Shown here: positions 39,301-52,760 of the stretch, one piece after another | How positions within the stretch are numbered: the stretch's first letter is position 1 | How the letters are laid out: each line of letters starts with the position of its first letter | Assembly (NCBI GenBank): GCA_036874045.1 | Contig: CM072336.1 | Location: forward strand, 8,212,501 to 8,276,500 | Length of the DNA: 64,000 bases | Source of the DNA: Cymodocea nodosa | Lineage: Eukaryota > Streptophyta > Magnoliopsida > Alismatales > Cymodoceaceae | Direction of reading: 5' to 3' | Translations under genes and position numbers: made by a program | Notes under the pieces: model-generated | Told to the model about the DNA's origin: nothing | Database searches by the model: none | What the model saw: only the letters and a program-made list of their open reading frames with translations

Positions 39301-42300
39301 GAAAGATATTATTCAAAGAATTAAAGTAGGATAGATAAAATAGGGAAATGTCTTTGAAGTGTTAGGTGATAAGAGGATATCTTTAAACTTAAAAGGAAAA
39401 TTCTATAAATCTGTTATTCACCTGGTTATACTTTATGATTTAGAATATTGAGCTATAAAGCATGATCATGTATAAATAGTCAATGATATAGAAATACAAT
39501 TACTGTAAAGAATAAGTTTTAAAAAAATTATTAGGAATAAAGTAGGAGTTAGGCCAATTGAAGATAAAATTAAAAAAAAAATCAACTTAAGTGGTTTGAT
39601 CATATTCTTATGAGGCCAAAGAATGCACCAATTAATAGAGAAGAATTAATTAGTATAAAAGAAACAAAAAGTGACAAAAGATCTAAAACTATTTAGTCAA
39701 GAATTGTGAGAAATATTTAAATTTATACAATTTAACCAAACATATAACAATAGATAGAAATATATGAAAAAAAAGATTGATGTGATTGATCCTACATGGG
39801 TTGTTGTCTAGGCCATCCTAAAAACACCCTTCATCTTAGGATGGTTATATAGTGTGTATGTCACCAAATGCTCAAGACAAGTGAGTGGCACAAAAGGGTC
39901 AATCATGTTTAAGAGTACTAGTGTACTTGTATAGGCATTTATTAGGGTATTTATAGCATTGTCCAATGGTAGGTAATGGTAATTTAGGAGTAGCAAATTT
40001 GAAAGGTACATGTGGCACTAGAAACAATGAAGCAACAATATTATGTTCTGGTGATCAAGCAACCACAATGACAAGGGATAATCAAGCAACCATATGGTTG
40101 GTAGATGATAATATAGACTATTCAAGAGAGTGCCAACTATTTGTTATGGAAGAAGAGGAAGAAGAGATGAAGCAAACAAACAAAATACCAAATTTACATG
40201 GTTCCCCTTTCGGGTACATCCACAAGATGGGAGAGTTTTAGGAGTCTTCACTATTTGGGAGAAGGAATACAATAAGGACTTCAAACAAATGCCTAAGACT
40301 CATAAGCTTATATAGCTTAGAGGATCATGACCAAAGGACCAAAATGCCCTTATATATCTTATAACAAATTTAATGACACATTTCAACACTATTAGTAGTA
40401 AGGAAGTACCTTGTGAATCAAGGCTAAACTACGTTTTCCACTTAGACCAACTTGACAACTCACATCAAGAATCTCCCACTTCAATAATCAAGTAGAAGAT
40501 TGATGATTGAAATGGAAAAATTTAGTGAGCAGATGCAAGCAATCCAATGCGACATGTGCATCAGGCGGAAGTTGATTAAATGACAAGGCAGCTAGCCTGT
40601 TGTCATGTGTCATGTTGTAATCCATGCCCACAAGCAAAAGGAAGTAAAGCCCATATTGTTTCAATCTTTTGAGGTAGTTAAGGGTACCGGGTAAACCTAT
40701 AAATATGATGCAAGGTGTCAAATGAGCTCCAATTGACTTTTAAACCTATCATTGAGTAGTCCAAGTGATTCAAGCTTCCCAAGTACTTCAAGTGATGTCT
40801 CCCATTGAAATATACAAACAAGTCTAAATGGTATGCGTGAGAAGGAACAATGTGACATCTAGATCATAATAAATTTTCATTTCAAAAGTGATTTTCCTAT
40901 TTTCATAAATTAATGATTAATGATCTAGTGAGAAAGAAAGTGTGACAAACCGATATAGAAGGTTATCAAGTGCTTCACCATCTTTTCTTGGAAAGCATAA
41001 TTCCAAAAGTTCATCATTGAAGCTCCTTAGAGTAAGTAAAATAGCCCAAGCCCTTCCACATGTCAAAAGAAAAGTACTGTGCACATCCCAAGATGAATCA
41101 TCACCAATAGATGAGGTTGAAGGCATCACCTCATCCTGTTATCAGTGATATAAGTCCAAAGTTGTCATTACAAAATATAAAACTTGAGCAGCTAATAAAT
41201 GCATTTACAAATGAAAGATCAAGAAAAGCATCTATTAACATATACTGTTTGTAAAAAAAAAAAGTTGCATGCACTGGTAATGATTATAATAGAATGCAGG
41301 AATAAGCTCCAAAAGTATAAAAGTAAGACTACTCTGAAAGTTTAAGCAAACAATGAAAGCATTCAGTTCAAAAAAAAATAGAGTGGTAATTAAGACAAAA
41401 CTACACCAATGTATGATACATTGGCTTTCTATCTATACCCTTCAAAGCATTGCAATAAAACAGACACAGGAATCTGCCAATATATGTTCTGTAAAAAGAA
41501 CATAAATTTGACGTATACCAACGATGAACATGGTAGAACTGCAGTCATGAAGTAAAGCACAAGCACGCTTAACAATAAAACAAAGAAAAATCACATGAAA
41601 TTATGAAACATCAGCTTCCAAAACATACATGTCATCAGAGATAACGAGGCAATTCACCTTCACAACAGTAATGGTCCTGAAGAATAGATCCTAAACTTTG
41701 TCCCCTAACAGGGGCAGCAAAAATAGTTGCATTTGTCAAAGTAGTAAGCTAGATGATGGTAGGCAAATTGAGAATATCAGAAATATACAATAGTGGAAAT
41801 TTTAGTCATCTAACCTGACCAATTTGTAATAGGTGGTGAGAGCTATCTGTATAAAAGCACATTTCCTTATCCTTCCTACAAATGCCTCTTTTTTGGACTA
41901 GGTGGATATGCAGACTAGCAAATTTAGATCTTTAGGCTATCATACCAAGTAGAATTGTATACAACTAACTCAAAACCAATTGAAATAAGTACAAAGATTC
42001 ATCTATATGAATTTAAGTCTAACCTTTATTACTTCCAATGTGAAAATATTCCAACAAGTAGATATCTAACACAAAAAAAATGGACTATAAACAGAAAGGT
42101 CTATTTAAATAAAATCAAAAGTCACAGCCTGCCTTGGACAATGTGAGGATATTCTTACACATCATACTCTTTCTAGTTGATCAAGTTTTCTAATACATGT
42201 ATATGCTATCAATACCTTAATATATATATGCTAACGATACTTTCTTAGATAGTGAAAATTCTGAGTGCAAGTAGGATAATTGTTTTGATGCAATTTGAGT

Positions 42301-43878
42301 ATTTCCTTTTAAGCTGACAAGAATGCAGTATAAAAGGTTGTGAACGAAAAATAGAAAAAAAAGAGTGGATTTAAGAAGAACATGTGTACCTTAGAAGATA
42401 TGGATGCTTCTAATCTGTTCTGAACAAACTTAGAAATAGTATGGGCAAGGCCTGGAATGGTTTTCAAGATCCATAGGTGAAGCTTCTGTGCATGAATCTT
42501 TGTTGCAAGATCAAAGTGATTAGTATTCTCAATACTTGAGTCATCATGAACTTCACCACAACATATAAATGCTGATGTCACCAAGTGGTAGAGATCAGGG
42601 AGAACAACAGTCTCATTTAAAGCATTAGATATCCTGGAAGCATGCTCAATGATCCACGACATCCAGAGAAGCATAAGCACATCACTCATCATAAGATTGC
42701 CGGTTAGTTTGCTGTCACTGTCATCAGAATCAAATTCAAGCTCAATGGATTTGTTAGCTTTTCTACTTGAAGTGGAGTAAAGTCTATAGAGAATGTTAAG
42801 TAAAGCTGATGCTGGCATCCTTCCAGTGCATCTATTGAAACCCCTCAAGAAACCAACCCAAGTAACTTCATCACCTTCTGGCCTAAAAAACAGATCAACA
42901 ATAGAAGGGCCAAGATTATTCAACAGCTGTGGGAAGTGTTCAGGCAATCGGAACGATTTAGATTGCAGACTTGTGAATTTCAAACAGAAAACTTCCTGTA
43001 AAGAAAATAGATATGAGATGGATCATGCATAACAGGTCATAGACTTTCATAAACGTAATGAAATAAATAAAAGGTTATCAATTCAGTGATTTTTTTAAAA
43101 AGTCCATACTGTGAAAAGATACATATGGCTTTAAAAACCAAGAGTAATCCTAAAAGCGTCCTGGTTCTGCCAATCGATGAATGAAAACATTTTGGATGAA
43201 CATCATCTACAAAAGAATGTCACCAAGGAGCTCAGATCACATGAAAAATCAGACGCTGCAACCGTGGTATCCAGTAGTGTATCTGGGCCGATAGAGGGGT
43301 TCGCCACAGGGAAGGGGTAGAGGGATTGATAAGAAACCACAGGAAAAGAAAACTACAGGTGGGAATCTAGATGAAACTCTACGTTCCAAACAAGTTTCAA
43401 AAAAATCACGCGAATCCGAAACACTGGTCGTAGAGCTCATATAGATCAAGGAATCACTGCAACAAACATATACTACACTGGTGCAATGTTTGTAACTTAG
43501 AGCCACACTTCATCAAAGATCAAATTTTATTCAAAATAGCGCCAATCAATTTTTCTGGATGGCATACTCTGATATTTCATTTCGGATCCATAAATCCCCA
43601 GTCGCTCAACCACAATAACCCGGATTCCGAAGGACCAGTCAATTTAAAGCACCAGAGAATCGAGCAACAAACGGTGTTTGGCAGATTGGTTCGTTTTGAT
43701 TCACCTCTAGGGCAGGGAGAGGAACGGCGTGAGACTGGGGGTGGCAGAGCTTGGGGAAAGCCCTCTGGAGCATGGGGAGCGACCCTGTGGACGCCGCCAG
43801 GGACTCCTCCTCCCGCCTCTCCTGCCACTCGACCCCCGACGATTCTCCTCCTCCCTTCGTCGACGCGGCCGCCCCCAT
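33316..43878 (-). CDS. TLD-domain protein, plant type, with predicted N-myristoylation
   Basis: Plant TLDc-domain protein resembling Arabidopsis At5g39590/At5g06260; the biochemical role is not established. TLD proteins elsewhere act in oxidative-stress protection and V-ATPase regulation. Seven exons join in phase: 43878-43705, 42995-42390, 41135-40951, 37073-36835, 36723-36524, 33769-33644 and 33414-33316, giving 542 residues. The start MGAAAS fits an N-myristoylation site (Gly2, Ser6). Residues about 59-260 are helical and include an acidic 'DSDDSD' patch. The TLD domain runs about 318-487: 'LLYRSSIHGKG', 'FWSNVEGYHGP', 'QGFDNRDTFFGSSG', 'HHAGRVYDPHP', 'GNERIFIDEDF' and 'LDVEVWGLGG'. The tail 'WEDSPEKMMMDM' is typical of the plant group. 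The donor of exon 4 is weak (AGTG/GTCGGT); it was chosen because it alone keeps the phase and gives the Gly seen in relatives. Large introns hold a copia remnant and an RTE LINE. Confidence 0.92.
34791..34926. repeat. Tandem duplication, 67-bp period
   Basis: The segment beginning atagttaatcattcagttt at 34791 repeats at 34858 with a few substitutions. It lies within the copia remnant. Confidence 0.9.
35006..35444. repeat. Tandem duplication, 220-bp period
   Basis: 35006-35225 is followed immediately by a near-identical copy at 35226-35444, which differs by a one-base deletion and a few substitutions. High identity suggests a later event than the decay of the copia remnant that contains it. 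Confidence 0.95.
35729..35774 (+). other. Possible pol III promoter (SINE- or tRNA-like A and B boxes)
   Basis: 35764-35774 (ggtttgactcc) fits the tRNA B-box GGTTYGANTCC. An A-box-like tagttaggtgg lies 35 bp upstream at 35729. No full tRNA cloverleaf could be folded by eye, so a SINE fragment is likelier than a tRNA gene. Confidence 0.35.
38650..39805 (+). mobile_element. RTE-clade LINE, reverse-transcriptase part and 3' end (TLD intron 3)
   Basis: The frame 38673-38855 reads 'ENQFRFM', 'HLLRKITENF' and 'LHMVFIDLEKIYDRI', the RTE reverse-transcriptase blocks. Broken frames continue with 'YTKGPL' (about 38977), 'CMLFVDNIILI' (about 39065, the catalytic block with FADD altered to FVDN), 'LYDLEYWAIKH' (about 39430-39460) and the RTE 3' terminal phrase with a gggttgttg tail near 39798. 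It is the longest RTE fragment in the window but is inactive. Confidence 0.85.
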
Positions 43879-46800
43879 CTCGTCAGCCGTACCACCGCCG
43901 CTCGGTACCGCTGCCGTTTGGTCGTTTAATAATTTTTATAACAAAAGTTTTATTTATTCATCCATTAACTTCACAAAAAAAAAAAAATACAATCCTTCGT
44001 CACACCCATCATTTGTAAATATTATAGGTGTTAATGGCAAATCATACGGTAAAGAAATAATATTCATCCTGAGGTGGAACTTTAATTCTCATCGCTATTC
44101 TTTGTTTTCGTTTTTTTTTTTTTCTTTAAATCATCGGGTTAAATAAAAATAATATTCTCTTTATAAGAGCATATTTGAATATCATCTCGATATTCTACAT
44201 TATTTTTAACTTTGTTAGTTTTTAATTAGAACATTCATCTTTAGTTAAGGGCGAGCACAAATACTGTTAAAGAAGTTATTCCTATTTGAGATTAACCTTC
44301 TCTAGTGTCAGTGAAAACTTAATTAGAGAAAATCCACACACTATGGATGATCTGACGTAGCTGATGCAAAGAAGGGAATTAATATCTTTTGCTTCTTGAG
44401 ATTTAAAAGTATTGATACCCAAAATACCAAAATATCAACATAAACAGATTCAAAATAAAAACTTATTTTGAAATGAATGTAGAATAGGTGAATAAAACAT
44501 ATGTGAATTTGAAATAATCAATTATTGTTACCAAAATACAAAAATATGATATTAACTATATGTATATTATTATAAAAAGAACAAGAGGGAGAAGAGATGA
44601 ACTTGTTTGACATTAAAGCTGTTGTACCTGTTCAATGAAAAGCACTCCTTTCCGTGTGGCTTGGAATGGTATTTGGCAAAAATATCTACTCTTAGAGTGT
44701 ACGACGAGGAAAAAAAAAAAAATGAACTAATGGATTAAATCCTTATAATGGATTATCGTCGTGAAAGATAGTAGCACAAGTAGTTTACACTAAATTCTTA
44801 TAATGGATTAAATTTACAGAGAGATCGGAAATGAAACCAAAAGAGAGAGGAAATTTATACATCATGCCTGTAAACAAAACTTTACATTAAAAATTAATAA
44901 GTTGTTCTTAACCAACATAACAACGTGACTGAGATAATAGACAAAATAAAAACAAGCTAACCAAAGATTTCATAAAACGAAGAAACCAACATAAATAGTC
45001 AGAATAAGTTGGTTATTCTTTTTTACACCTAATAAAACAACATTAAGAGATAGAATACTCAAAAAAGAATAAGTTGATTTTCTTTGTGCTATTTAGGGTT
45101 AACCTTGGTGGATTATATGGGGAGGCATAGAAATTTTAGGTGGAGTTTGTCCCTCCACTCCTCTTCCTGTCAATAATTCTAAGAAACTTGCATCATCTGC
45201 CACGTTATTGAAAATAAAATACAACATATAAGATATGCATGACATGTATCAATGAACAATATAAATAATGTACACTCCAAATGCCATAAATTTAGCAAAT
45301 GAAGACAATTATTAAAATAACATACATTTTTACACTATATAAAAAAATAATAGCACATAAACAATGACAAAAGATTTGTCATAATAATATCACCAAAAAT
45401 GCCAGAATACCATGTCAAATTTCTTAATCTAGTGACAGACAAATCTGCTACTGTAGATAGAAAAAACAATCACAACAAAGTTATTATAACATTTTTACAC
45501 TTGTCACCATAGATGCTGTCACAATAACTATTTTAAGCCTAACTTTTTTTTTTCCAACTGTCACAATGGACATGTTTATTGTGACAATCTAGAATAATGA
45601 TAAGATTTGGAAATGTTCTTAGTCTTCCAAATTGCTTGTATCACTACTTAGAAGAAATTTTTCCTAGTTAGAATTGAAAAAAGAAAGAACCAGTGACCAT
45701 GCATTGGAGAAGAAAAAGATTCTACTTTTATTAATTTTGCATGAAGAGACCAAATGTTAAGATGCATACGTAGCTTAAGACATTATTATGCATGGTAAAT
45801 AACAAATCTACGTACAGTACTGATCAGAATGATGCCTTCTGATCCTTAAATATGCCTAGGATAATGCATGCATGATATCTTGTTGCACTGTTTGTGTAGT
45901 ACTAGGTTATAACTGTCAATGTTTTATAATATTGTAATGAATATAGTAGGTTACAAAATACATAAACATCAATTGATCAATGGCTTAGCAACACCATACG
46001 GGATTGGCAGCCATAAAACTCCTAAAATAACAAAATTACTTTCTCATGCTTATATCTTGCATTAATGCATGGTCTCATGATCCAATGCATTGCTGTTCAT
46101 CTCAGTGTAGCATTTACCACATAGGTGGTCTGCTGTGGAACATTATTGCTTGGTATGGCTGTGATGGGGAATCTAAATCAACGGAACATTTACCCTTAAA
46201 TGAAACACTGTCAAAAAAGAAAAAAGAAAAATGAAAGCAGCACTATATGTTTTGTCCTTTTTCTTATTGCTAGAAAGGACCAAACTGCTTGGATAAAAGC
46301 CAGAACCCATGGATTATGGGCTTCATATCGTGTTGGACACCATAATGAAATAAGCCTACAATGGTTTGCATGACATCATAGTATTGGACATTTCCATCGA
46401 TCTGATAGTGTATAATCTACATCTATATAATCTTAAGGTTTCCAAGTGGATCGATTCTAGGGACTTAATTGAATGACTTTCACAAGAAGTACCAGAGTGC
46501 ATACTTGAATCTATTTCCGTGGCTGGACTTGGTTATATCAATCAGCAGCAAACTGTTTGGATTAAGCTTTGTTCCTTACGTGAAATGGCTCAGGGTTGAA
46601 CACAAATTTGGATGTAAATTGAAAAAAACACACAATCTGGATGTTGCAATTTGAAAGAATGGTTTTCTAGTCATACTTTAATTTTTAATTAGCAGGAGCT
46701 TTTTTGGTAGGAACACAAAATATTTGTGCTCACTGTTCAGTTCATGTCTATTAGGTCTAAGATTACAACAATATTGTCAAGTAGTGGTTAGGTCATCAGG

Positions 46801-47183
46801 TGAAGATATTGTTAATGTAAGTTTTTTACCTCAACAATTATTTGTTGGTAAATAAATTAATTAATTAAGGAACTTCTCAAGAGTTAATAAACAAACTCTA
46901 CATCTTACATCTTCTTTTTAAAGAATGTCTCATATGCATCACATACAATACAATACAATGTACACTCAAGATATATCAAATATGATTTTCATTATTCATG
47001 TAAAAAGATTACGAAAGTATTGTTATATAGCTTATAAAATGAATGACATATAACATCAAGCATCAACCAACATATATATCTTGGGTATTTCTAGATCCAA
47101 TGTGATTTCTCCAAAATTCATTATAAGATAATTTGCAAAAAATATCATTTATTATATAAGAATATACATATAATTTTTAAATG
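43879..47183. other. Intergenic, no gene recognised
   Basis: The first about 50 bases continue the GC-rich 5' end of the TLD gene. The rest is AT-rich with simple A/T runs. No open frame here shows a recognisable family. Confidence 0.45.
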
Positions 47184-47640
47184 TGTAAATCGTTTATACT
47201 CTTATTTAGGAGTATTGAATATATTTTATATGTATATTTATATGTAAACAATTTATACTCTTGTTTAAGAGTATTGAATATATTTCATAAATTTTTATGT
47301 ATGAAACCAGTTATATATATATTTATATATGTAAACAATTTATACTCTTGTTTAGGAGTTTTAATATATATGTTTGTATGTAAGCAGTTTAGTTTATACT
47401 ATTTTTATATATGTAAATAGTTTATACTCTTATTTAGGAGTATTTAATATATTTCATATGTTGACATTATCATTATATTTAAGCCAAAAAAATAAATTTT
47501 ATAGGCAATTATACTCTTATCTAAGAGTATTTAATATATCTTACATATTTTGGCATTATCATATTTTGTTTAAGCTAAAATATATAAATTTTTATAGATA
47601 GTTTATACTCATATCTAAGAGTATTGAATATATTTTTTAT
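47184..47640. repeat. Array of six short hairpin-bearing units
   Basis: The palindromic core atactctt-nnnn-aagagtat (with variants such as tatactcttatttaggagtatt) occurs six times, near 47195, 47254, 47341, 47422, 47509 and 47603. Core spacing is 58-94 bp. Each core is followed by ga/taatatatt and most are preceded by gtaaa(c/t)a-tt. The linker sequences are only loosely alike. Confidence 0.75.
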
Positions 47641-50600
47641 CATGTTAACAATTTCACCTATAGTTTGATCTTTTATATACTTATGTTTCTTTTTAAGTAT
47701 CCAAATTTATATTTTAAATATATGTATTTCCATCGAAAGCATCATAAGTTCACTTTATATATTTTTTAATGTAAATTAAATGTGTTCATACATATATATA
47801 TATATAGTCATTATCTCGTTATTCCTTATTTTATTATTATATCATATTTTGTTGGAATATGATCAACCACGCTTATTTGAGTAAGCTATTCTCATTTAGA
47901 GTAATATTATCACCACTACTTTTATTATAAAAACATATTTTGGTTGAAAATATTGAAGATATTATGAGAAATTACATGTAATGCACTTTTAAATGTTTAT
48001 GCACGTTATTTAAGTTTAAATATGTTTAAATGCACAAATTGAACCACATATTTTATACTTAATGTTTGGAAGTACATTTTGATTATGCATCAAATGTTTA
48101 TTGCTTTAGTTTATTTAGATAATTTTTATTATGTTTAATGTTTGATTATTAATGTAATTTAAGTTATTTGGTTGCAAAGTAAAATCAAAAGGGATGACAT
48201 GATCATTTTGAGAATTAAGAAAATGGCTAACTACTAACTCTAACACTGTCGACCTCCTCTTTTCCACCTCAACCACGATCTCTAGCCACTCTTATTAACC
48301 AACCATCAACCATCTCTCTCTCCTAAAAAGTACAACCTATGATAGCTAAAACTCTTTCTCTCGCTCTTTTCTCTCCTCTCAACCCTTAGCATAAAGAAGA
48401 AGACTTCTATGGCTGTAGCTTGAGTTTTCCATTGTCCTCCCATCTCTGGTGACATTCTTAGTGCAAGACAGCGACGTGGAGAAGGTACCCTTGTTGTAGA
48501 TTTAGGGAGCATCAATTTTAGCCAAGCTTCCTCCTCTCTCTTAAAGAGCTCCCATCTTTAGTGACATCCTTGGTGCAAGGTAACAACATGGAGAAGACTT
48601 GCATACCCATGGGAAGAGAAGAACATTGTTGTAACTGCTCCTTTCTTGCAAGAAATAGACTACAATTGGAAGTCATTCGGTGGGCACCAACATTGCATTT
48701 CCGGATTCATGTGAAGTCTCCCTACTTCGATAACGATTCTTAGTGATGATAGCTCAAGGGTAGCACGTGGAGAAGACTTGAACAATATCTTCAATGAATT
48801 TTGGGTGTTTGTTAACTGAGCTTCTAATACCAATATAAGGAAGGAAGGTAATTTATGTTTGCATACATTCTTGTTGTGTTTGCATATTGTGATGTTATGT
48901 ATTTGTACGTGTGACTTTGCATCTCATGTTTGTGTGTGTTTTTATATTAATAAGGTAGTTGTTAATGTTAGTATCTTTATCTTAACATTGGTACTTTACA
49001 TTTCATGTTTAATGAAATTTATATTTGAAAATAGATGAGCCTTGTTAATATTGTAAATACCTATACATAAGTTGTTTGTGTACATGACTAACTCAATTAA
49101 CCTTTTTATTTTCATTTCATTTATTCATAGAAATGTATAGAAATGAATTTTGATTGTGTACATAGTGGTGAATGAATGTATTAGATGTGTTTTAAGTGTA
49201 GATAGATGGTGAGGAAGTGTCATAGTTCAATACAAGACCGAGAAGAAGTTTCTTTGGTGACCCATTACCAGGTCTATTGAGTTAAGCTCAAGTCCGTTGA
49301 GTTATCCAGTAACTTAATAGACTAATCTATTGAGTTAACTGAGTGAAAATTAACTCATTCGAAAGTCAAGTTTTTAGTAGATTTTTTAAAAGTTTATTGA
49401 TGCTATTTTGAATGGTTTTTCGTATAGATTCATATTCTGGAATTTTTTGATTTTTTGGAATGATTTGATTAGAGTTTTCAAATTTTGAAATTAGAAACGC
49501 AATTGCCTTGTTTTCTATCCTAGATGTTGGATTTTGTACTTTAAAGAATAATATGTTTCATGAGCTATACTTAATGAAATCTAGTTTTGTAAAATGCAAG
49601 AGTTATATTGTTGACTTATCTTTTTAAGATTAGTTTTTATAAAGAATTCAAAGAGATATGATCTTTCTTCTGGCAGTGCACAATTCAGTAATCACCTAGA
49701 TTATTTTACACTCTCTTGATAAGATAACTGCTAGCAGTACTTCAAGAGGATTTTTTTCCTAAAATTACTTTTGTTATTTTGTACCTTGATGATCCTTCCT
49801 TTCTTGTATTTTTAATGAATTTATTATATGATAAGATGAAAGGAAAATGGTGTAGAGTTAAGCATAATTTCAGTAATTTTTGGGCAAGACAATTCTAATA
49901 ATTCTTTTGTTTTCTTTGATCTCTCCTTGTATTAATTGAATGATTTGAGTTTGCTTCACTTCTATTGATGGTTTTCACTTGATAAGGATATGTTAAACTA
50001 TAAAAATGATTAGAATGCATATTTGGATGACATTGAATTTTGCTTTGCATTTCTTTGAATTTCTCTTAGAAAAACTTAAAGGCTTTGGATCATTTGACTT
50101 TACAAGATTTTAAAATTTACTTTAAACAAATTCCCTGTGGATTGACCCATACTCGCTTGCTATTTATGATAGGTACCATGCACTTGAAGTTATAAATTTT
50201 TATAATGTACTTATTGCAAATACCTTGAAGTCCGTACAAGAATCCATGTATGTCACTTTCTTTTATTATAGAACTTCCTTTTGTAGATTTTTATCTTCTT
50301 TGAAGAATAAAAAACTTCATCAACCAGTAATGTTTTGTGTTCGAAGAAAGTTAAGTCTTGAGAAAAAGAGCACTATCGATACAACTAAGGGGGAAACGAG
50401 AATTAACTCCACATTTATAGATGTAGACTAACACTACCCTTTTACAAATGCATCCCTCTGTACTAAAAACATATCGATTCACAAAAATACATGTAATTTA
50501 TATTATACGTGATTTATATTAATCGATTATGACATATTCATATATCTTTCGTAACATTAATTTTTAATATGATTATTTTCACAATGATTATCATTTATAT

Positions 50601-51130
50601 TTAATCTATGAAAATATTTCCATCAATAGATATCTATTTAATTTTCCCAACATGTCCAACCTATCATATGGGAAGTGATCTCCATGGTTTATTGAGCCAT
50701 AAGTTTTATTCATAGCCCCAAACAATCACTACATCCATATATGGTTAGGATTCAAAATTTGGAGAAAAAAGAAGAAGAAATCTTGTACCCGCTACAATAT
50801 GTTAGAGTTAACTAAATAGATGAAATCAAAGCAATCGTGGCTGTTGTTATTAATAATTCAATCATGACAACCATATTAAGACAAGCATAACAACTAACAT
50901 TATGAACTTGTTGAATGACATACACTCAAAAAGTATATTATTTAGTATAATAAATACTCATGATAACTTAGGCAACTAAAAAAGTAGTCAATCTAACCTC
51001 ATATGTTGTGCTAAAGCAATAAATTGACGTTATTTTGACTCATTTTGAGGCAACGACATTGCATTATAAATTTGCATATTGTCAAGATTTTGAAGTTCAA
51101 GTAACGTATTAATTACTTAAACATTTGATA
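47641..51130. other. Intergenic, retroelement-like debris
   Basis: No intact gene. Around 49260-49370 the phrase gttgagtta and its complement recur, a motif also dense at 56180-56460. Around 50125-50185 is a phrase of the 'ccctgtggatt-gaccc' type that recurs in plant LTR retrotransposons. Boundaries cannot be set. Confidence 0.35.
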
Positions 51131-52760
51131 GATTTTAAAACTTTAATTGCTCAATCTTCTCTTTCATCATCTGATTCCTTTTAGGTTCAAAACTCAACCT
51201 TTTTTTAAAAAAAAAAAAACTTTGCATACATTCCATTACTTCTAATCTGTTCGAGCAATCCTCATCAAATCTATTTAAAAAATGAAACAATCTAGAACTC
51301 ATTTCAATCATCACATCTTCCATCTTTTGTTGTAACTCTGCGTGTGATCTTAGTCATTTTCTCTTTCTCCCTATTTCAACATTTGCTGCTACCAATGAGG
51401 GTGTATTTTGATCACGGTCATCGTTGTTAGGTATTTGAGAGTTAAACGCATCCAAAAAGTCATCATTCATAATTGGTTTTTGTTGTTCCCAAGTAGGTGT
51501 GTACCTGTCACAGTAACCCTTCCTATGGTCGTAATCGGACATGTCCTCCTTCCCACGTCATCTCTCTCTCGCAATGGCCGTCGTCACGTGCGCGAGCTAC
51601 TTCCTCCGCTCTGTCATTTCGATTGTCCAACCTGTTGTTGGAGACTGTATTCGAAACACAACTCCCCACTACAAGAACGAAGCCTCACGTTGCTTGCTTG
51701 TTGACTACTAACATAAACAACCATGCCATCAAGTTAGCATTCAACAAGTCGAAGCCACACAAACTGACCTTGATTAACATTTCGCTATCTATAACATGCA
51801 TTTCAAGGCCTACGACCATTACCCCACTGGTATCATGGACGACTTCTATAAAAATTGTCTTCTTAGGGATCAAGGTGAATTTGGCGTTGGTGGCTGTAGG
51901 CACGTTGATCCCTAAGAAGACAATAGTTAAGGTAGCATTAAGCTAATCTAGTCGCGAATGAAAGAGAAACGAGATTGCCAAGAATGTAGTCTCCCCATGT
52001 CTTTCCAACGTCACGTTAGAGGATAACAAGTCCTCTTTTAAGGCGTCTACCAACACATCAAAGAGGCAAAGGTGCTGACCTCCACTACCTCTCTCCAAAG
52101 GACAAAAGCTCATGGTTGCCCAAGTTATCAACCAAGAGGAGGAAGTCAAAATATCTCCCTAAGACATTCATTGCCTCACTAGTATCTTGATATGTGAGAT
52201 GTCGATTATTTGTCAGCAGGCAGCCATACTTATCAGCTTATTAATCCATACTATGGGATCTGACTCCATTCTCACCACAATATCTAATGAAGGGGCAAGT
52301 ACCTCTTAGGAGAGGAATGTCATACAATCACAAGCATCCTTCTTAAGAAGCCTCAACAATGAAGCATCCTACCCACTCAAGAAAGAAAGGTTTTCTAGAG
52401 CAACAAGATAATTACCATTAGCAGCCTCTAAATCAACATTGTCAAGGAGGAGCTAGAGGTGATGGAGGAAGGCTACATTTCAAGTATACTGATTTCTAAC
52501 AAGTACGGTATGCTTCGAAGGGTAGATCAATATGCTCCCACATTAAAGAGGAAGGAAAAATAAGGTGATAACTAGTCAACCTCAGCAACAGAAGTAAAAA
52601 TCACCCAAGCAGAACCTAAGTGTCATAAAAGATCATCAACACCCCTATTTGGGATAGACTTTCCTACCCTGAAGTCCAAAGAAAAGCTTAGTGGACTTTG
52701 AAAAATAGATAAACAAAATAAAGAATGACTCAGAAAGTTAAGTGATAACGTACCATGAAA
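51131..52760. other. Degenerate coding-like region of unknown origin
   Basis: Several overlapping open frames occur on both strands (51497-51946 plus, 51354-51542 minus, 51943-52149 minus, 51135-51323 minus) with higher GC than the surroundings. The minus-strand pieces around 51542-51135 resemble the acidic then helical tail of Myb/SANT-type transposon ORF1 proteins, but I cannot confirm this. Likely transposon-derived. Confidence 0.3.
51854..51924. repeat. Perfect 20-bp inverted repeat with 31-nt loop
   Basis: attgtcttcttagggatcaa at 51854-51873 is the exact reverse complement of 51905-51924. Pairing stops on both sides of the arms. The arms give the peptide 'LIPKKT' on both strands. Confidence 0.95.

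Noticed and set aside
47181-47601. Two overlapping open frames with repeating peptide
   Set aside because: The repetition comes from the non-coding hairpin array and the frames are interrupted.
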